The notes beneath the pieces are model-generated. The model did not search any database, was not told the DNA's origin, and worked only from the letters and a program-made list of their open reading frames with translations. 7,171 nucleotides of DNA from Methanosarcinaceae archaeon UBA470 (GTDB lineage Archaea > Halobacteriota > Methanosarcinia > Methanosarcinales > Methanosarcinaceae). Each line of letters opens with the position of its first letter. Position 1 is the first letter of the stretch. Shown here one piece after another: positions 7,063 to 7,171 of the stretch. A program made the translations under genes and the position numbers. The stretch is from the NCBI GenBank assembly GCA_002508425.1, contig DAKU01000053.1:1-7171 (forward strand), in the 5' to 3' direction.

Positions 7063-7171
7063 ATAAACCTAATCAGTATAGAGAATATAGAAGGATTAAA
7101 AACCAGTGTACCTATATAGCGTATATAGTGTAACTTTATCTTGATTTATGATACTTGACACACCATATAGA
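7063..7171 (-). promoter_or_regulatory. Upstream region of arsC with TATA-like boxes and a palindrome
   Basis: No coding sequence is seen in the last 109 bases. On the minus strand the region contains two TATA-like boxes, actatata and ctatata, which form the two arms of a perfect 7-bp inverted repeat at 7112-7128 (ctatata-gcg-tatatag). The near arm starts about 75 bases before the ATG, which would give a leader of roughly 45 bases if transcription starts about 27 bases after the box. A weak Shine-Dalgarno-like AGGT precedes the TTG, and GGA precedes the ATG by about nine bases; neither decides the start. The position suits a promoter with an overlapping repressor site. Confidence 0.45.

Overview
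The window looks archaeal, most likely a methanogen of the Methanosarcinales. This is inference: AT-rich DNA with frequent ATA (Ile) and AGA/AGG (Arg) codons, TATA-box-like promoter sequence instead of bacterial -35/-10 pairs, and a very large soluble PAS/GAF histidine kinase of the kind common in that order. No 16S or methanogenesis gene is present to prove it, and a bacterium with a similar kinase cannot be excluded.

Layout. Positions 1-6501 (+) are one continuous reading frame, open at the left edge, for a giant hybrid sensor histidine kinase. The visible 2,165 residues hold a broken first PAS domain, a GAF domain, ten further PAS domains, a HisKA/HATPase_c kinase core, two receiver domains and a C-terminal HPt domain. 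Positions 6502-6597 are a short spacer between converging genes. Positions 6598-7038 (-) encode a thioredoxin-type (low-molecular-weight phosphatase fold) arsenate reductase. The last 109 bases or so are its upstream region, with a TATA-rich perfect palindrome that may be promoter plus operator.

How the genes work. The kinase appears to be cytoplasmic (no membrane segment in the visible part) and carries a full His-Asp-His relay in one chain: H1531, then D1821 and/or D1964, then H2111. The final receiver must be a separate protein outside the window. The arsenate reductase stands alone here, converges on the kinase gene, and shows no functional link to it; its usual partners (ArsR, an arsenite exporter) would lie beyond the right edge if present.

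The most interesting points are the internal history of the PAS array (a distant duplicate pair with an almost unchanged 78-bp patch suggesting gene conversion, and an adjacent tandem pair), the single GAF cysteine as a possible cofactor ligand, and the palindrome upstream of arsC. I found no CRISPR array, tRNA, rRNA, insertion sequence or clearly new system.
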